NCBI GenBank assembly: GCA_016709495.1
Contig: JADJMS010000009.1
Coordinates: forward strand, 124,001-188,000
Reading direction: 5' to 3'
Origin: Candidatus Dechloromonas phosphorivorans
GTDB lineage: Bacteria > Pseudomonadota > Gammaproteobacteria > Burkholderiales > Rhodocyclaceae
Length of the DNA: 64,000 bases
The notes beneath the pieces were generated by a model. That model was not told the DNA's origin. It worked only from the letters and a program-made list of their open reading frames with translations, and made no database searches. Shown here one piece after another: positions 41,258 to 50,523 of this stretch (its first letter is position 1; each line of letters opens with the position of its first letter). Position numbers and translations under genes: made by a program.

Positions 41258-41961
41258 GCCATCACCTCGTCGCTTTCGATGCTGCCGTCGCGCAGCAGAA
41301 TCTTGCGGTCCACGTGATCAAGCAGGCGCGGGTCGTGGGTGGTAAAGACGAAAGTCACCTGGCGTGCGCGGTTCATCTCGCGCATCAGGTCGACGACCAT
41401 GCGGCTGTTTTCCGAATCCAGATTGGCCGTTGGCTCATCGGCAATCACCAGCTTGGGTTCGACGACCAGGGCACGGGCGATGGCGACGCGCTGGCGCTGA
41501 CCGCCGGAGAGCTTGTCCGGCAATGAGTCCTTGAAGCGTTCTAGGCCGACATCACGCAGCGCTGCAGCGGCCAGCTCGCGTGCCTTATGTTCAGCGCCGC
41601 CGCGAATCTGCAAGGGCAGCATGACATTCTCCAGCGCTGAAAGAACGGGGACGAGGTTAAAGTTCTGGAAAACGAAGCCAATATGGCGGGCGCGAAAGTC
41701 AGTCAGCGCATCGTCATCCATGCCCCCCGTTGCCTGCTCACCAAAACAGACTTCGCCGGCTGTCGGCGCATCGATCAGCCCGACGATGTTCATCAAGGTC
41801 GACTTGCCGCTGCCGGATGGCCCCCAAACCGCCAGAAACTCGCCGGCATGGATGTCCAGCGAAATGCTGTTCAGCGCGTCGATACTGGTTTCGCCAAGAC
41901 GGAAGCGGCGGCGGACATTGCGCAGTTTGAGCAGCGCTGGCGCGGTGATGATCTTATTCAT
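41254..41961 (-). CDS. LolD/MacB-like ABC transporter ATP-binding protein
   Basis: 235 residues with Walker A WGPSGSGKSTLMN, Q-loop FQNFNLVP, signature LSGGQRQRVAIARA, Walker B LVIADEPTANLD and switch His in TTHDPRL. This subfamily drives FtsX-type permeases. First gene of the leftward operon ending with the two-component system. The 276 bp upstream (41962-42237), shared with the divergent binding-protein gene, holds the hairpin CACTCG-N10-CGAGTG (42156-42177) and a one-mismatch relative of the dispersed 12-mer near 42140. Confidence 0.93.
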   Translation of the reverse strand: MNKIITAPALLKLRNVRRRFRLGETSIDALNSISLDIHAGEFLAVWGPSGSGKSTLMNIVGLIDAPTAGEVCFGEQATGGMDDDALTDFRARHIGFVFQNFNLVPVLSALENVMLPLQIRGGAEHKARELAAAALRDVGLERFKDSLPDKLSGGQRQRVAIARALVVEPKLVIADEPTANLDSENSRMVVDLMREMNRARQVTFVFTTHDPRLLDHVDRKILLRDGSIESDEVMA

Positions 41962-42237
41962 AGTCGATCCCGATGGTGATTGAAGGATAGGGCGTCGCCA
42001 CGGTCAGCTATTTTTGGTCTGGATCATGACGAAGCTGACTGTAGCCAACCAACATCGGCCCGAGAAGCGGAATGCGACGAATCGCCCTAATTGAGGAGCG
42101 AAACGTAGTGATCAAATAAAAAAATCAACGTTTTCCAGCGATAACCGTAACAATGCACTCGTTGGAAACGGCGAGTGTTCTGTATTTGTTATATCGATAA
42201 GTTAAACTCGTTTCTCAATGAGTAATTGGAGTGGTGA

Positions 42238-43332
42238 ATGAAGCGGCTTGTCGTAGCGGTCATTGGTCTTTTGCTGGCTTTGCCGGTGATGGCCATGTCT
42301 GTGGTTTTTCTCAATCCCGGCAAATCTGACGAGGCATTCTGGCTGATTTCAGCGCGTGCCATGCAGCAGGCGGCGAAGAGTCTGGATGTACAGCTGGAGG
42401 TGCTTTTTGCGGAACGCCAGCCCCTGCGCACCCTCGAATTGGCTCGGGGAATCATTGCACGACCGGTAAATGAGCGCCCGGAATATGTCATCATTACCAA
42501 CGATTACGCTACCGGGCCGGCTTTGCTGCGCTTGTTTGATGCGACCGGGATCAAGGTTTTCATGGCATACAGCGGTATTTCTGAAGCGGCTGACCGGGTT
42601 GCCCTGGGTTTGCCGCGTGAACGATTCAAGAACTGGCTCGGCTCTCTGGAGCCACATGCCGAAGATGCCGGCTATCTGACCGCCAAAAAGCTGATTGAAA
42701 CCGGGCGCAAATCCGGTGCTGTCGGTGCGGATGGCAAATTACACCTGATGGTCATTGGTGGTGATCGTTCGACGCCGACCTCGATCAGAAGAAACGCAGG
42801 AATGCACAGGGCAATCAGTGAGGCGCCGGATGTCGTGCTTGATCAGGAGGTATTTGCCGGATGGACGCGCGAAAAGGCAGCCGAACAGAGTGTCTGGCTC
42901 TACCAGCGTTATCCCGGGACGCGTCTGATCTGGGCAGGTAACGATCTGATGGCTTTTGGGGCAATGGATAGCTGGGAGAAGCGTGGCGGCAAGGCTGGTG
43001 TCGATGCCTGGTTCAGTGGTGTCAATACGTCACGCGAGGCCCTGGAGTCGGTCAAGTCCGGACGCCTCTCGGCACTCGCTGGCGGTCATTTTATTGCCGG
43101 CGCATGGTCGCTGGTTTTGATTCACGACTATCATCATGGGCGTGACTTTGTGGATGAAGGGCTGGAGCTTGAACAGCCCATGTTCGCGCTGTTTACGCCT
43201 AAACTGGCGGATCGTTTTCTTGTGAAATATGGCGATATGCGTTTTGATCAAGTCGATTTTCGTCGTTTCAGTAAAACACTGAACCCCGCACTGAAGCGAT
43301 ATGACTTCAGTTTTGAGCAATTATTACGCTGA
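42238..43332 (+). CDS. Periplasmic sugar-binding-like protein (type I PBP)
   Basis: 364 residues with signal peptide MKRLVVAVIGLLLALPVMA. The rest is a type I periplasmic-binding fold of the Peripla_BP_4/LacI sugar class (VVFLNPGKSDEAFWLISARAMQQAAKSL ... YVIITNDYATGPALLRLFD ... LIWAGNDLMAFGAMDSWEKRG). No ABC permease is adjacent. Instead a membrane diguanylate cyclase starts ten bases after its stop. It therefore probably acts as an extracytoplasmic sensor feeding the cyclase. Confidence 0.85.
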   Translation: MKRLVVAVIGLLLALPVMAMSVVFLNPGKSDEAFWLISARAMQQAAKSLDVQLEVLFAERQPLRTLELARGIIARPVNERPEYVIITNDYATGPALLRLFDATGIKVFMAYSGISEAADRVALGLPRERFKNWLGSLEPHAEDAGYLTAKKLIETGRKSGAVGADGKLHLMVIGGDRSTPTSIRRNAGMHRAISEAPDVVLDQEVFAGWTREKAAEQSVWLYQRYPGTRLIWAGNDLMAFGAMDSWEKRGGKAGVDAWFSGVNTSREALESVKSGRLSALAGGHFIAGAWSLVLIHDYHHGRDFVDEGLELEQPMFALFTPKLADRFLVKYGDMRFDQVDFRRFSKTLNPALKRYDFSFEQLLR

Positions 43333-43341
43333 ACGAAATCA

Positions 43342-44587
43342 GTGAACTTGTCTGACAAAAGCTTTCGCCCGATTGCGACGACGCTGACGCGCACTATTTG
43401 GCGTTGGGCGACACTTTTTGCCTGCCTGATCGGGCTGGCTCAGGCGACCTTTTCATATCTGCGCGTTCATGACGATTTCGAGATGCAAGTCAGAGATATC
43501 GGTCGCTCAAATATTCCCTCTGCTATCGGTCAGCATCTGGGATATTGAGCCGGATGCCGTACAACGCCAGCTTGATGGCATTGCCGAAAAGCCGCAGATC
43601 GGTTTTGCCCGCTTGACCGTATCGACCGGTCAGGTTTTTAGCGCAGGAGATCAATCGTTGGCGGTCAGTACGAGTGAGAAATCCTTTGATGTGCCGTCAC
43701 CCAGCCGGGTCAACGAGTCGATAGGCAAGCTGGAAATTTACGAGAATCCCCGCGCTTTTTATCGCGAGTTGCTTTACAGCGTAGCCATCGCTTTGGTCGG
43801 ATATGGTGTGCTGACTTTCTTGATCTGTGCCCTTGTTATCTATGTGCTTAAGCGCGAACTGGAATACCCCCTGCGCCATATTGCGCAGTTTGTCAGTGCA
43901 CTGACACCGGATCGGCTAACCGCGCCATTGCAGTTGCCGCGCCAAGCCGGACATCTGCGTGACGAAATTGATCTTGTGGTTGATGGCTTTGCTGTGCTTC
44001 AGGCGGGAGTGACCGGCTATATTTCCAATCTGGACGAACTGGTAGCGCAACGTACAGCTGAACTGGAAACGGCTATGGCATCCATCCAGCGCTTATCGAC
44101 GATTGATTCCCTGACCGGGTGCTTCAACCGGCGATTATTCAATGAGCGGATCGTTCAGGAGCTGGAGCGTGCCGAGCGTTATGGGCGTCCGGTATCCCTG
44201 GTTTTTTGTGATATCGACCATTTCAAGCAAGTCAATGACACCTACGGGCATTTGCTTGGTGATCAAGTCTTGCAAGCGGTGGCTGGCGTGTTTGAACGGT
44301 ATTTGCGGCATGAAGTCGATTGGGTCGCACGCTATGGTGGTGAAGAATTTGTCATTGTCTTGCCGGAAACGGCACTGGCTGAAGCACTGACTACGGGCGA
44401 GCGCTTACGCAAGGCAATTGAAAATGATCTGCAGATTGCTGCTGAAGAAAGCTTGCAAGTGACTGCAAGTTTCGGCGTGGCCCAGCATCGGCCTGGTGAA
44501 ATTGCCGAGCAGCTAATTCACGACGCGGATTTGCTGCTGTATCAAGCCAAGGCTGCCGGACGCAACAGGGTATTTCCTGTTCTTTGA
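43342..44587 (+). CDS. Membrane-bound diguanylate cyclase (GGDEF), frameshifted
   Basis: Makes the second messenger cyclic di-GMP. GTG start at 43342. The frame changes at the C3 run 43516-43518; removing one C gives 414 residues. Layout: transmembrane helix (about residues 20-40), periplasmic domain of about 100 residues, second helix (about residues 150-172), a HAMP-like and coiled-coil linker, then a GGDEF domain. The active site is GGEEF (ARYGGEEFVIVLPE). The product-inhibition I-site is altered (HEVD in place of RxxD). The gene follows the binding-protein gene by nine bases, so the two probably work as a receptor pair. Confidence 0.87.
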
Positions 44588-44734
44588 TTGCATAACGAAT
44601 CGCGTCGTAACGATCGTGAGTCCATATATAGGTGCGTTTGTACCAAAGGCGGGACAACTTTTGCCCGAATGGAATGCCGTTAGAATGGACGGGCGCTATG
44701 TGATGCGCAGATGGTTCCGTTCCGCAGGAAGAAA

Positions 44735-46004
44735 ATGATGACCTTGAAAACATTTGTTTGCACGTTGTTTCTTGCTCTGTTGAGCCTTTCTGCAGTGGCT
44801 CAGCCGGCGGTTAATTTGCCGCCGCAGCAAGGTTACCTTGGCGAGATACGCCGGTCTCCGGAGGGGAAACTGATTGTTGTGCCGAAGGCTGAGTTGCCGG
44901 TAATCAATCCCCAGCTGGCCAAGGTAACGATGGTCGTCGGCAGTGGCGAGAAAATTACGACGATTACCGAGGCGGCACGCTTGGCGAGGGATGGGGAAGT
45001 TATTGAGATACGTCCCGGCATTTATCGCGGTCAACCCGCAGTCTGGTTGCAAAATAATCTGGTGATTCGCGGCTCGGGTGAGCGTCCGGTGATGGAGGCC
45101 AACGGCAAGAGTGCCGAAGACAAGGCTATCTGGGTGATTCGCGGAGGTGCGGTGCACATTGAAAATATCGAATTCCGTGGTGCCCGGGTGTCCAACGGAA
45201 TCGGTGCCGGGATCCGTTTCGAGAGGGGCTCTTTGACAATCGAGTCCTGTCGGTTTACCGATAATGAAATGGGGATACTGACCACCAATTTTCCTGAATT
45301 ATCGCTGGAGGTTGCCAATAGTGAATTCAGCGATGCCCCCAGAAGCTCGGGTAAGCTGCATCATCTGCTTTACGTTGGCTCGATCGACAAATTCATCCTG
45401 CGCGGCAGTCGATTTCAAAACGGCTATCTAGGCCATCTGGTCAAGTCGCGCGCGCGCGAAAATCATGTACTTTACAATATGCTGGCTGATGGCATGGGCG
45501 GCAGAGCTTCCTACGAACTGGAGTTTCCAGTGGTGGTCTGGCCTACGTGATCGGCAATGTCATCGCCCAAAGCGCCGATACTGATAATCCGATCATTGTG
45601 GCCTATGGCGCTGGTGGGCCGTACTGGCCGGAAAATGCGCTTTATCTGTCGCACAATACCTTGGTAAATGACCGCCACGCCGGCGATTTTCTCAAGGTCT
45701 GGACCGAGAAATTCGCCGGCGGTGTCGAAGTTTGGGCAATCAACAACCTGACGGTTGGCAAAGGTAATTTCTTTCCGCCGGCGCAGGGACGGTTTGAAGG
45801 GAATCATTCAGCCTCACGGGCTGAGTTGATCACATACGCAGGTTTGCCCTTGCAATTGACCAACCGCTCGCCGTTGCGTGGCCTGGTTCGGGTGCCGGGC
45901 AGTACGCATGGCCTCAGTCTTTTCCCTAGGCCGAATTCGCTGCTCCGGTTGGCTCTCGGCCACTGCGCGCCAGCAGTTCCCTTTCTCCCGGCGCATTCCA
46001 ATGA
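44735..46004 (+). CDS. Secreted right-handed beta-helix protein, frameshifted
   Basis: About 423 residues after joining three pieces. One base is missing at 45527-45528 (FP-S-GGLAYVIGN across the join), and one near 45926-45929, giving the end EAEFAAPVGSRPLRASSSLSPGAFQ with stop at 46002-46004. Start MMTLKTFVC at 44735 with AGGAAG upstream; signal peptide to AVAQ. The body has parallel beta-helix repeats (AIWVIRGGAVHIENIEFRGA, GAGIRFERGSLTIESCRFTDNEMGI). Such folds often act on polysaccharides, but no catalytic motif is clear. The role next to a c-di-GMP gene is unknown. Confidence 0.75.
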
Positions 46005-46082
46005 GCGTATTTACCGTCATGAAGTGACTGCGCCCCGGTCGATTGCTCGATCAGGGCGCTGATTTTTTGGCTTGTTTTGGCC

Positions 46083-46094
46083 GTTGACCGTAAC
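46083..46094 (+). repeat. Dispersed 12-mer, copy 8
   Basis: GTTGACCGTAAC in the gap between the beta-helix gene and the MBL-fold gene. Confidence 0.8.
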
Positions 46095-46096
46095 TG

Positions 46097-47072
46097 TTAG
46101 TCCTTGATCGGCGCGAACTCCAGTGGCACCCAGGCGAAAGCCTTGCCTTCCTTGCGGATGTGGCCGATGCCGGGGAAGGGCAGGTGCATGCCACCGACCA
46201 GCATCTTTTCCCTGGCAGCCAGGTTAAAAGTCTGCTTGCGGGCGATGATCGCCTGCTTGCGGTCGTTGTCGTACTCAAATGCGGTGTCCGGGCGGGCGAA
46301 CTGCACAGCGTGGTTATGCACGAGGTCGCCGAGAATCACCATTTTCTCGCCGCTATCAGTCAATACAAAGCTGCTGTGACCGGGTGTGTGGCCATGGGTG
46401 TCGAGGCTGCTGATACCGGCTAGCAATTCCTGATTGCCAGTAAACGTTTTCCACTGGCCGCTGGCCAGGTAAGGGGCGGCGGCGTCGCGCGACATCTTGA
46501 AGAAAGGCTGGAAGTCCTGGCGCCTTGGCGGCAATTTCCTCGCTCAGCCAGAATTCATTGTCGGCCTTGGCTGACCAGATCTGCGCCTTGGGGAAAACCA
46601 TCTGGCCATCTGCTGTGACGAGGCCATTGACGTGGTCGCCATGCAGGTGCGTGATCAGCACCAGATCAACCTGTTCCGGGTTGTAGCCGGCAGCCTTGAG
46701 ATTGCTGACGATATTGCCGAGGCCGGGGCCGAAGAGTTTGGCTGCGCCGGCATCAATCAGCACCAGTTTGCTGCCGGTATTGATCAGGAAGGCATTGACG
46801 GCGGTTTGCACGGCCGGGCCTTTCAGGAACATGCGGGCGAGCAGTTTCTGGATGTCTTTTTCCGGCGTGTTTTTGAGTAGCTTGGTATTTAGATCAATGG
46901 CGCCATCGTAAAGCGCGGTTACTTCGAATTTGCCGAGAAAGGTGCGGTAATAGCCGGGTACCTGGCTCTTCTGCTGGGGAGCTTAGGCTGCGACAAAGCC
47001 GCTGCTCAACAGGAAAAGGCTGGCGACCATCAGCCGTAACAGGCGGGCGGGTGTGAGGGAAAGGTTAGTCAT
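46097..47072 (-). CDS. Secreted MBL-fold metallo-hydrolase with an in-frame stop and a frameshift
   Basis: The ATG at 47072 starts a signal peptide (LMVASLFLLSSGFVAA). Directly after it an in-frame TAA (46983-46985) interrupts the otherwise family-like APQQKSQVPGYYRTFLGKFEVTALYDG. The metallo-beta-lactamase domain follows with the zinc motif THLHGDH, then a frame change near 46519-46525, and the C-terminal part DTHGHTPGHSS and VILGDLVH. The family includes lactonases and other periplasmic hydrolases. Either both breaks are sequence errors or the gene is a recent pseudogene. Confidence 0.75.
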
Positions 47073-47132
47073 AGATTCGCTCCGGGTTGGGGAAGCAGAA
47101 GTGTCCCATGACTTGGACATGCTGTGTAGGGG

Positions 47133-48464
47133 TCAGTGCCGCGTCGGGGCTGGCTGTGGGGATTCAAGATCATTGCAGCGGCTGGCTCGGCCGAGCAGGA
47201 AGGCACGTTCGCGGGCGTTTTGCGTCAGGCTGGCGGCACGCTCGAACTCGGCGCAGGTTTCGGTGTGCCGCTCAAGGCGGACCAGCAGGTCGCCGCGCAC
47301 GCTGGGTAGCAGGTGATAGTTGTTCAGATCGGGCTCATTCAGCAGGCCGTCAACGAGTTCCAGACCTGCGGCTGGCCCGAATGCCATGCTGATGGCGACT
47401 GCACGATTGAGGCTGATCACAGGCGATGGCGCAATCTGAGCCAGGGCATCGTAAATGGCGGCGATCCGCGCCCAGTCAGTCTGTTCGACGCTCAAGGCCC
47501 GGGCATGGCAGGCGGCGATGGCTGCCTGCAAGGCATATGGTCCAAGCGGCCCGGGCAGCGCCTCGGCTTTAGCCAAGGCATCCAAGCCGCGCCGGATGAG
47601 CAACCGGTCCCAGCGCGTGCGGTCCTGGTCGAGCAGCAGGATGGGCTCGCCGCTGGCAGAAACGCGGGCGGGAAAGCGGGAGGCCTGAATTTCCATCAGG
47701 GCAACCAGCCCCAAGACTTCGCTTTCATCCGGCAGCAAGCCGGCCAGCACGCGACCGAGGCGGAGTGCCTCGTCACTCAGCGCTGGGCGCATCCAGTCTG
47801 TGCCGCCGGTGGCGGCGTAACCTTCGTTGAAAATCAGGTAAATGACTTCGAGCACCGAAGCCAGGCGCTGCAACAGTTCCGGTCCGCGCGGTACTTCGAA
47901 GGGTACACGCGCGGCGGCCAAGGTGCGTTTGGCGCGGACAATGCGCTGCGCAATGGTCGGCTCGGGCTTGAGGTAGGCGCGGGCAATTTCTTCGGTGGTC
48001 AGGCCACCCATGACACGCAAGGTAAGCGCACAGCGGGCTTCCGGCGAGAGCGCCGGGTGGCAGGCGGTGAATATCAGGCGCAGCAGATCGTCACCGATAT
48101 CGTCGTCGAGGGCAGCATCCACTTGTTCGCTGATTTCTTCGCTAAGTACCTCGTGGCGGAAATCCAGTTCGTAACCGAGTTCGAGCGCCCGGCTGGCGGC
48201 GAGACGCGTGTGGCGCAGATGGTCCAGCGCCCGACGTTTGGCCGTGGTCATCAGCCAGGCGCCGGGGTTGTCCGGCACGCCTGCCTTCGGCCAGTGCTCA
48301 AGGGCGGCGACCAGCGCATCCTGGGCGAATTCCTCGGCCAGACCGATGTCGTGCACGATGCGCGCGACGCGGCCGATGACCTTGGCCGCTTCAATATGCC
48401 AAATGGCCTCGATGCTGCGTCTGGTGGCATCATTCGAGGCTGATCGCTCACAACGAGCGGCCAT
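47133..48464 (-). CDS. ECF42-type RNA polymerase sigma factor with C-terminal extension
   Basis: 443 residues from the ATG at 48464 (MAARCERSASNDATRRSIEAIW). Sigma region 2 (IVHDIGLAEEFAQDALVAALEHWP) and region 4 (GGLTTEEIARAYLKPEPTIAQRIVRAKRTL) occupy the first 190 residues. A helical extension of about 250 residues (FNEGYAATGG ... LLLDQDRTRWD ... LNRAVAISMAFGPAAGLELVDGL) is the hallmark of ECF42, a group without anti-sigma factor that is genetically linked to DGPF proteins. Exactly this linkage is seen upstream. It is last in its operon, so it would autoactivate. Confidence 0.9.
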   Translation of the reverse strand: MAARCERSASNDATRRSIEAIWHIEAAKVIGRVARIVHDIGLAEEFAQDALVAALEHWPKAGVPDNPGAWLMTTAKRRALDHLRHTRLAASRALELGYELDFRHEVLSEEISEQVDAALDDDIGDDLLRLIFTACHPALSPEARCALTLRVMGGLTTEEIARAYLKPEPTIAQRIVRAKRTLAAARVPFEVPRGPELLQRLASVLEVIYLIFNEGYAATGGTDWMRPALSDEALRLGRVLAGLLPDESEVLGLVALMEIQASRFPARVSASGEPILLLDQDRTRWDRLLIRRGLDALAKAEALPGPLGPYALQAAIAACHARALSVEQTDWARIAAIYDALAQIAPSPVISLNRAVAISMAFGPAAGLELVDGLLNEPDLNNYHLLPSVRGDLLVRLERHTETCAEFERAASLTQNARERAFLLGRASRCNDLESPQPAPTRH

Positions 48465-48795
48465 CGTAGTGATGGACTGGCAGTACCGAAAAATCGATGT
48501 CTTCCAGACAGCGAACGTTGATGGCGGCCATCGCCGTACCGTCCGGCATCGCTCCTTCACCAAGCGGATGAATGCCGCATTCCGGGCAGAAGCGGTGTTT
48601 GATGCGGCCTTTGCCGAAGGTGTAGGTCTTGAGGTTTTCGTCCGGTGTCAGCAGGTGCAGGCTGCTGCGGGGCACGAACCAGAGCAGGGCGCCCTTGCGT
48701 TGGCAGATGGAGCAATTGCAATCGACCAGGCTGGTCAATTCTCCCTCTACTTCGAAGGCCACCTTGCCGCAATGACAACTACCTTTGTAGATCAT
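48448..48795 (-). CDS. GFA-family (glutathione-dependent formaldehyde-activating-like) protein
   Basis: 115 residues from the ATG at 48795 with GAAAGGAAAC upstream. Zinc-binding Cys pattern of the GFA/CENP-V fold: CHCGKVAFE, CNCSICQRKG, CPECGIH. The family includes a formaldehyde-glutathione adduct enzyme, but most members are uncharacterised. Its 3' end overlaps the sigma-factor start by 17 bases, so both are in the ECF42 operon. Confidence 0.9.
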   Translation of the reverse strand: MIYKGSCHCGKVAFEVEGELTSLVDCNCSICQRKGALLWFVPRSSLHLLTPDENLKTYTFGKGRIKHRFCPECGIHPLGEGAMPDGTAMAAINVRCLEDIDFSVLPVHHYDGRSL

Positions 48796-48879
48796 TTTGT
48801 TTCCTTTCAGCGTTGGGGAAGAACTCCGATTCTGGCCAGCTTTTGCGTTCCGTGGCAAGCGCGGTTGACCTCCTGCGTG

Positions 48880-49287
48880 CTATTTCCTGCCTTCAACATG
48901 GCGCGCGAAGTTATTGAGAATGGCCTGCCAGCCGCCTTGCTGTTGTTCAATGGAATGGGTTGTTTCCGCATCAAAGATAACTTTTACGTTGATGCCGTCC
49001 GGTATTTCGGTGAACTCAATCGAGGCCGTCCGGTCGCCAAAGGAATACTCAAGCAGGCGCTCGGGGATGATTTTGGTATAGGTGCCGGCGAAGTCAAATC
49101 CAAAGCTCCCATCCTTGGCCTCCATCCTGGATGCAAACTCGCCACCGACCCGAAGATCGACGCTGGCTCGCGTGGTGTGCCAATCATCGGATGCAGCGTT
49201 CCACTGAACAATGTCTTCGGGTGTGGTATAGGCCTGCCATACGCGCTCGATCGGTGCGCGGACCTTTGTTTCGACGGTGATTTTCAT
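48880..49287 (-). CDS. SRPBCC/AHSA1-like domain protein
   Basis: 135 residues. START-like fold of the AHSA1 (Aha1 C-terminal) group: MKITVETKVRAPIERVWQAYTTPEDIVQWNAAS at the N-terminus and GGWQAILNNFARHVEGRK at the C-terminus. Members bind hydrophobic ligands; the exact role is unknown. GGAGAA precedes the ATG. SRPBCC proteins are frequent passengers of ECF42 and related ECF operons. Confidence 0.9.
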   Translation of the reverse strand: MKITVETKVRAPIERVWQAYTTPEDIVQWNAASDDWHTTRASVDLRVGGEFASRMEAKDGSFGFDFAGTYTKIIPERLLEYSFGDRTASIEFTEIPDGINVKVIFDAETTHSIEQQQGGWQAILNNFARHVEGRK

Positions 49288-49320
49288 GTGTTCTCCAATA
49301 TTTTTCAGGATAAGCAGTGC

Positions 49321-50148
49321 TCATTTCAACGAATGCAGGCCGATCATGTTGCCTTCGGTGTCGGTGACCAAAGCTATATAGCCGTATGACCCGATCGAAA
49401 AGCGGCGCTTGTGGATTTTCCCGCCGGCGGCGGCCGCCTTGTCGGCTTCGACGGCGCAGTCTTCACAACTGAAATAGATGATCACGTTGTTGCCGGATGG
49501 GCCGCAGCCATCGATTTTGGCCAGTGCACCCGAGGCGCCGCCACCACTGTGTTGTATCGGGAAGGCCCACAGTTCGATCGGGCTTTCCAGGCGGGTGAAG
49601 GCATAGCCGAATACGGCGCGGTAAAAGGCCTTGGCGCGTTCCATGTCCTGCACGTAAATCTCGAACCAGCCGACCGGGTTGCGTTCGCCACAGGCGCCGG
49701 ATGCTTCACTCGCCGATGCTGACGAATCGGGATTGAACACGACTTTGTCCGTGTAAGGGTCGAAGGGCGCCGAGCAATGGTCATGCGTGATCAGCCAGCG
49801 ACCATCTGTCTGCCGCTGCCAGACGACAGAACTGCGCAGCCAGTGGCGGCCAGCCGGGTGGCCGGCGGGCACGCCCGTGAAGCGCCAGATGAAATGGGCG
49901 CTCGCCATGTCGCTGCCAATACTGACCGTCAAATCATGTTTTTCTACGGCGAAGCCATCCGGGAAATACTGGAAGCAATCCACCACCTTGGTGCGCAGCG
50001 CTTCAACGCCGCTGCTAAACGGAGGAATGGCGTCGTAGATTACGGCGTTGGATGAATAGAGCGCCATCATGCGGTCGATATTCTTGGTGCAGAAGGCTTC
50101 GCTCCATTCGTCGAGGGCTGTCCGGATAAGGGATTCATCGGTCATCAT
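49321..50148 (-). CDS. Fusion of a SnoaL-like domain and a glyoxalase/VOC domain
   Basis: 275 residues. Residues 1-140 are a SnoaL/ketosteroid-isomerase-like cone (MMTDESLIRTALDEWSEAFCTKNIDRMMALYSSNAVIYDAIPP). Residues about 155-275 are a VOC domain (NPVGWFEIYVQDMERAKAFYRAVFGYAF ... VTDTEGNMIGLHSLK) with a Glu near the end of the metal-site strand. The two domains are usually separate genes. The combination suggests one substrate handled by two small-molecule-binding folds. It starts eight bases after the DGPF gene stop. Confidence 0.88.
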   Translation of the reverse strand: MMTDESLIRTALDEWSEAFCTKNIDRMMALYSSNAVIYDAIPPFSSGVEALRTKVVDCFQYFPDGFAVEKHDLTVSIGSDMASAHFIWRFTGVPAGHPAGRHWLRSSVVWQRQTDGRWLITHDHCSAPFDPYTDKVVFNPDSSASASEASGACGERNPVGWFEIYVQDMERAKAFYRAVFGYAFTRLESPIELWAFPIQHSGGGASGALAKIDGCGPSGNNVIIYFSCEDCAVEADKAAAAGGKIHKRRFSIGSYGYIALVTDTEGNMIGLHSLK

Positions 50149-50155
50149 GTTTTGC

Positions 50156-50512
50156 TCACAAAACGTGGCAGGGGGCGCATTCGCGCACTTCGACGGTTGC
50201 CCAGTTGACCGCCGGGCAACGGCTGGCGATGGCCACAGCTTCGTCGCGGCTGGCGACGTCGATCATGAAAAATCCGCCGACCATCTCCTTGGCTTCGGCA
50301 AACGGGCCATCACGTAATTGCGGCTTGCCATCACTGGCCGTGATGCGCACGGCGTGGTCGTCGGTACGCAGGGATTCGCTGGCCAGCAGTTTTCCCTGTT
50401 CGGCCAGTCCTTGCCCGAAAGCGACCATCTGGTCATAAAGGTCACGTGCTGCATCGGGCGCGTAGGTGGCCCGGTGGCCGCGTTTTTCGACAATCAACAA
50501 AAGATAAGACAT
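50156..50512 (-). CDS. DGPF (YCII-related) protein 1
   Basis: 118 residues from the ATG at 50512 (MSYLLLIVEKRGHRATY). The name-giving motif is LRDGPFAEAKEMVGGFFMI at about residues 68-86. YCII-like proteins are ferredoxin-fold dimers with a possible catalytic His/Asp; their function in ECF42 systems is not established. It sits between the VOC gene and the SnoaL-VOC fusion in the same leftward operon. Confidence 0.9.
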   Translation of the reverse strand: MSYLLLIVEKRGHRATYAPDAARDLYDQMVAFGQGLAEQGKLLASESLRTDDHAVRITASDGKPQLRDGPFAEAKEMVGGFFMIDVASRDEAVAIASRCPAVNWATVEVRECAPCHVL

Positions 50513-50523
50513 GGGTTTGTTCC

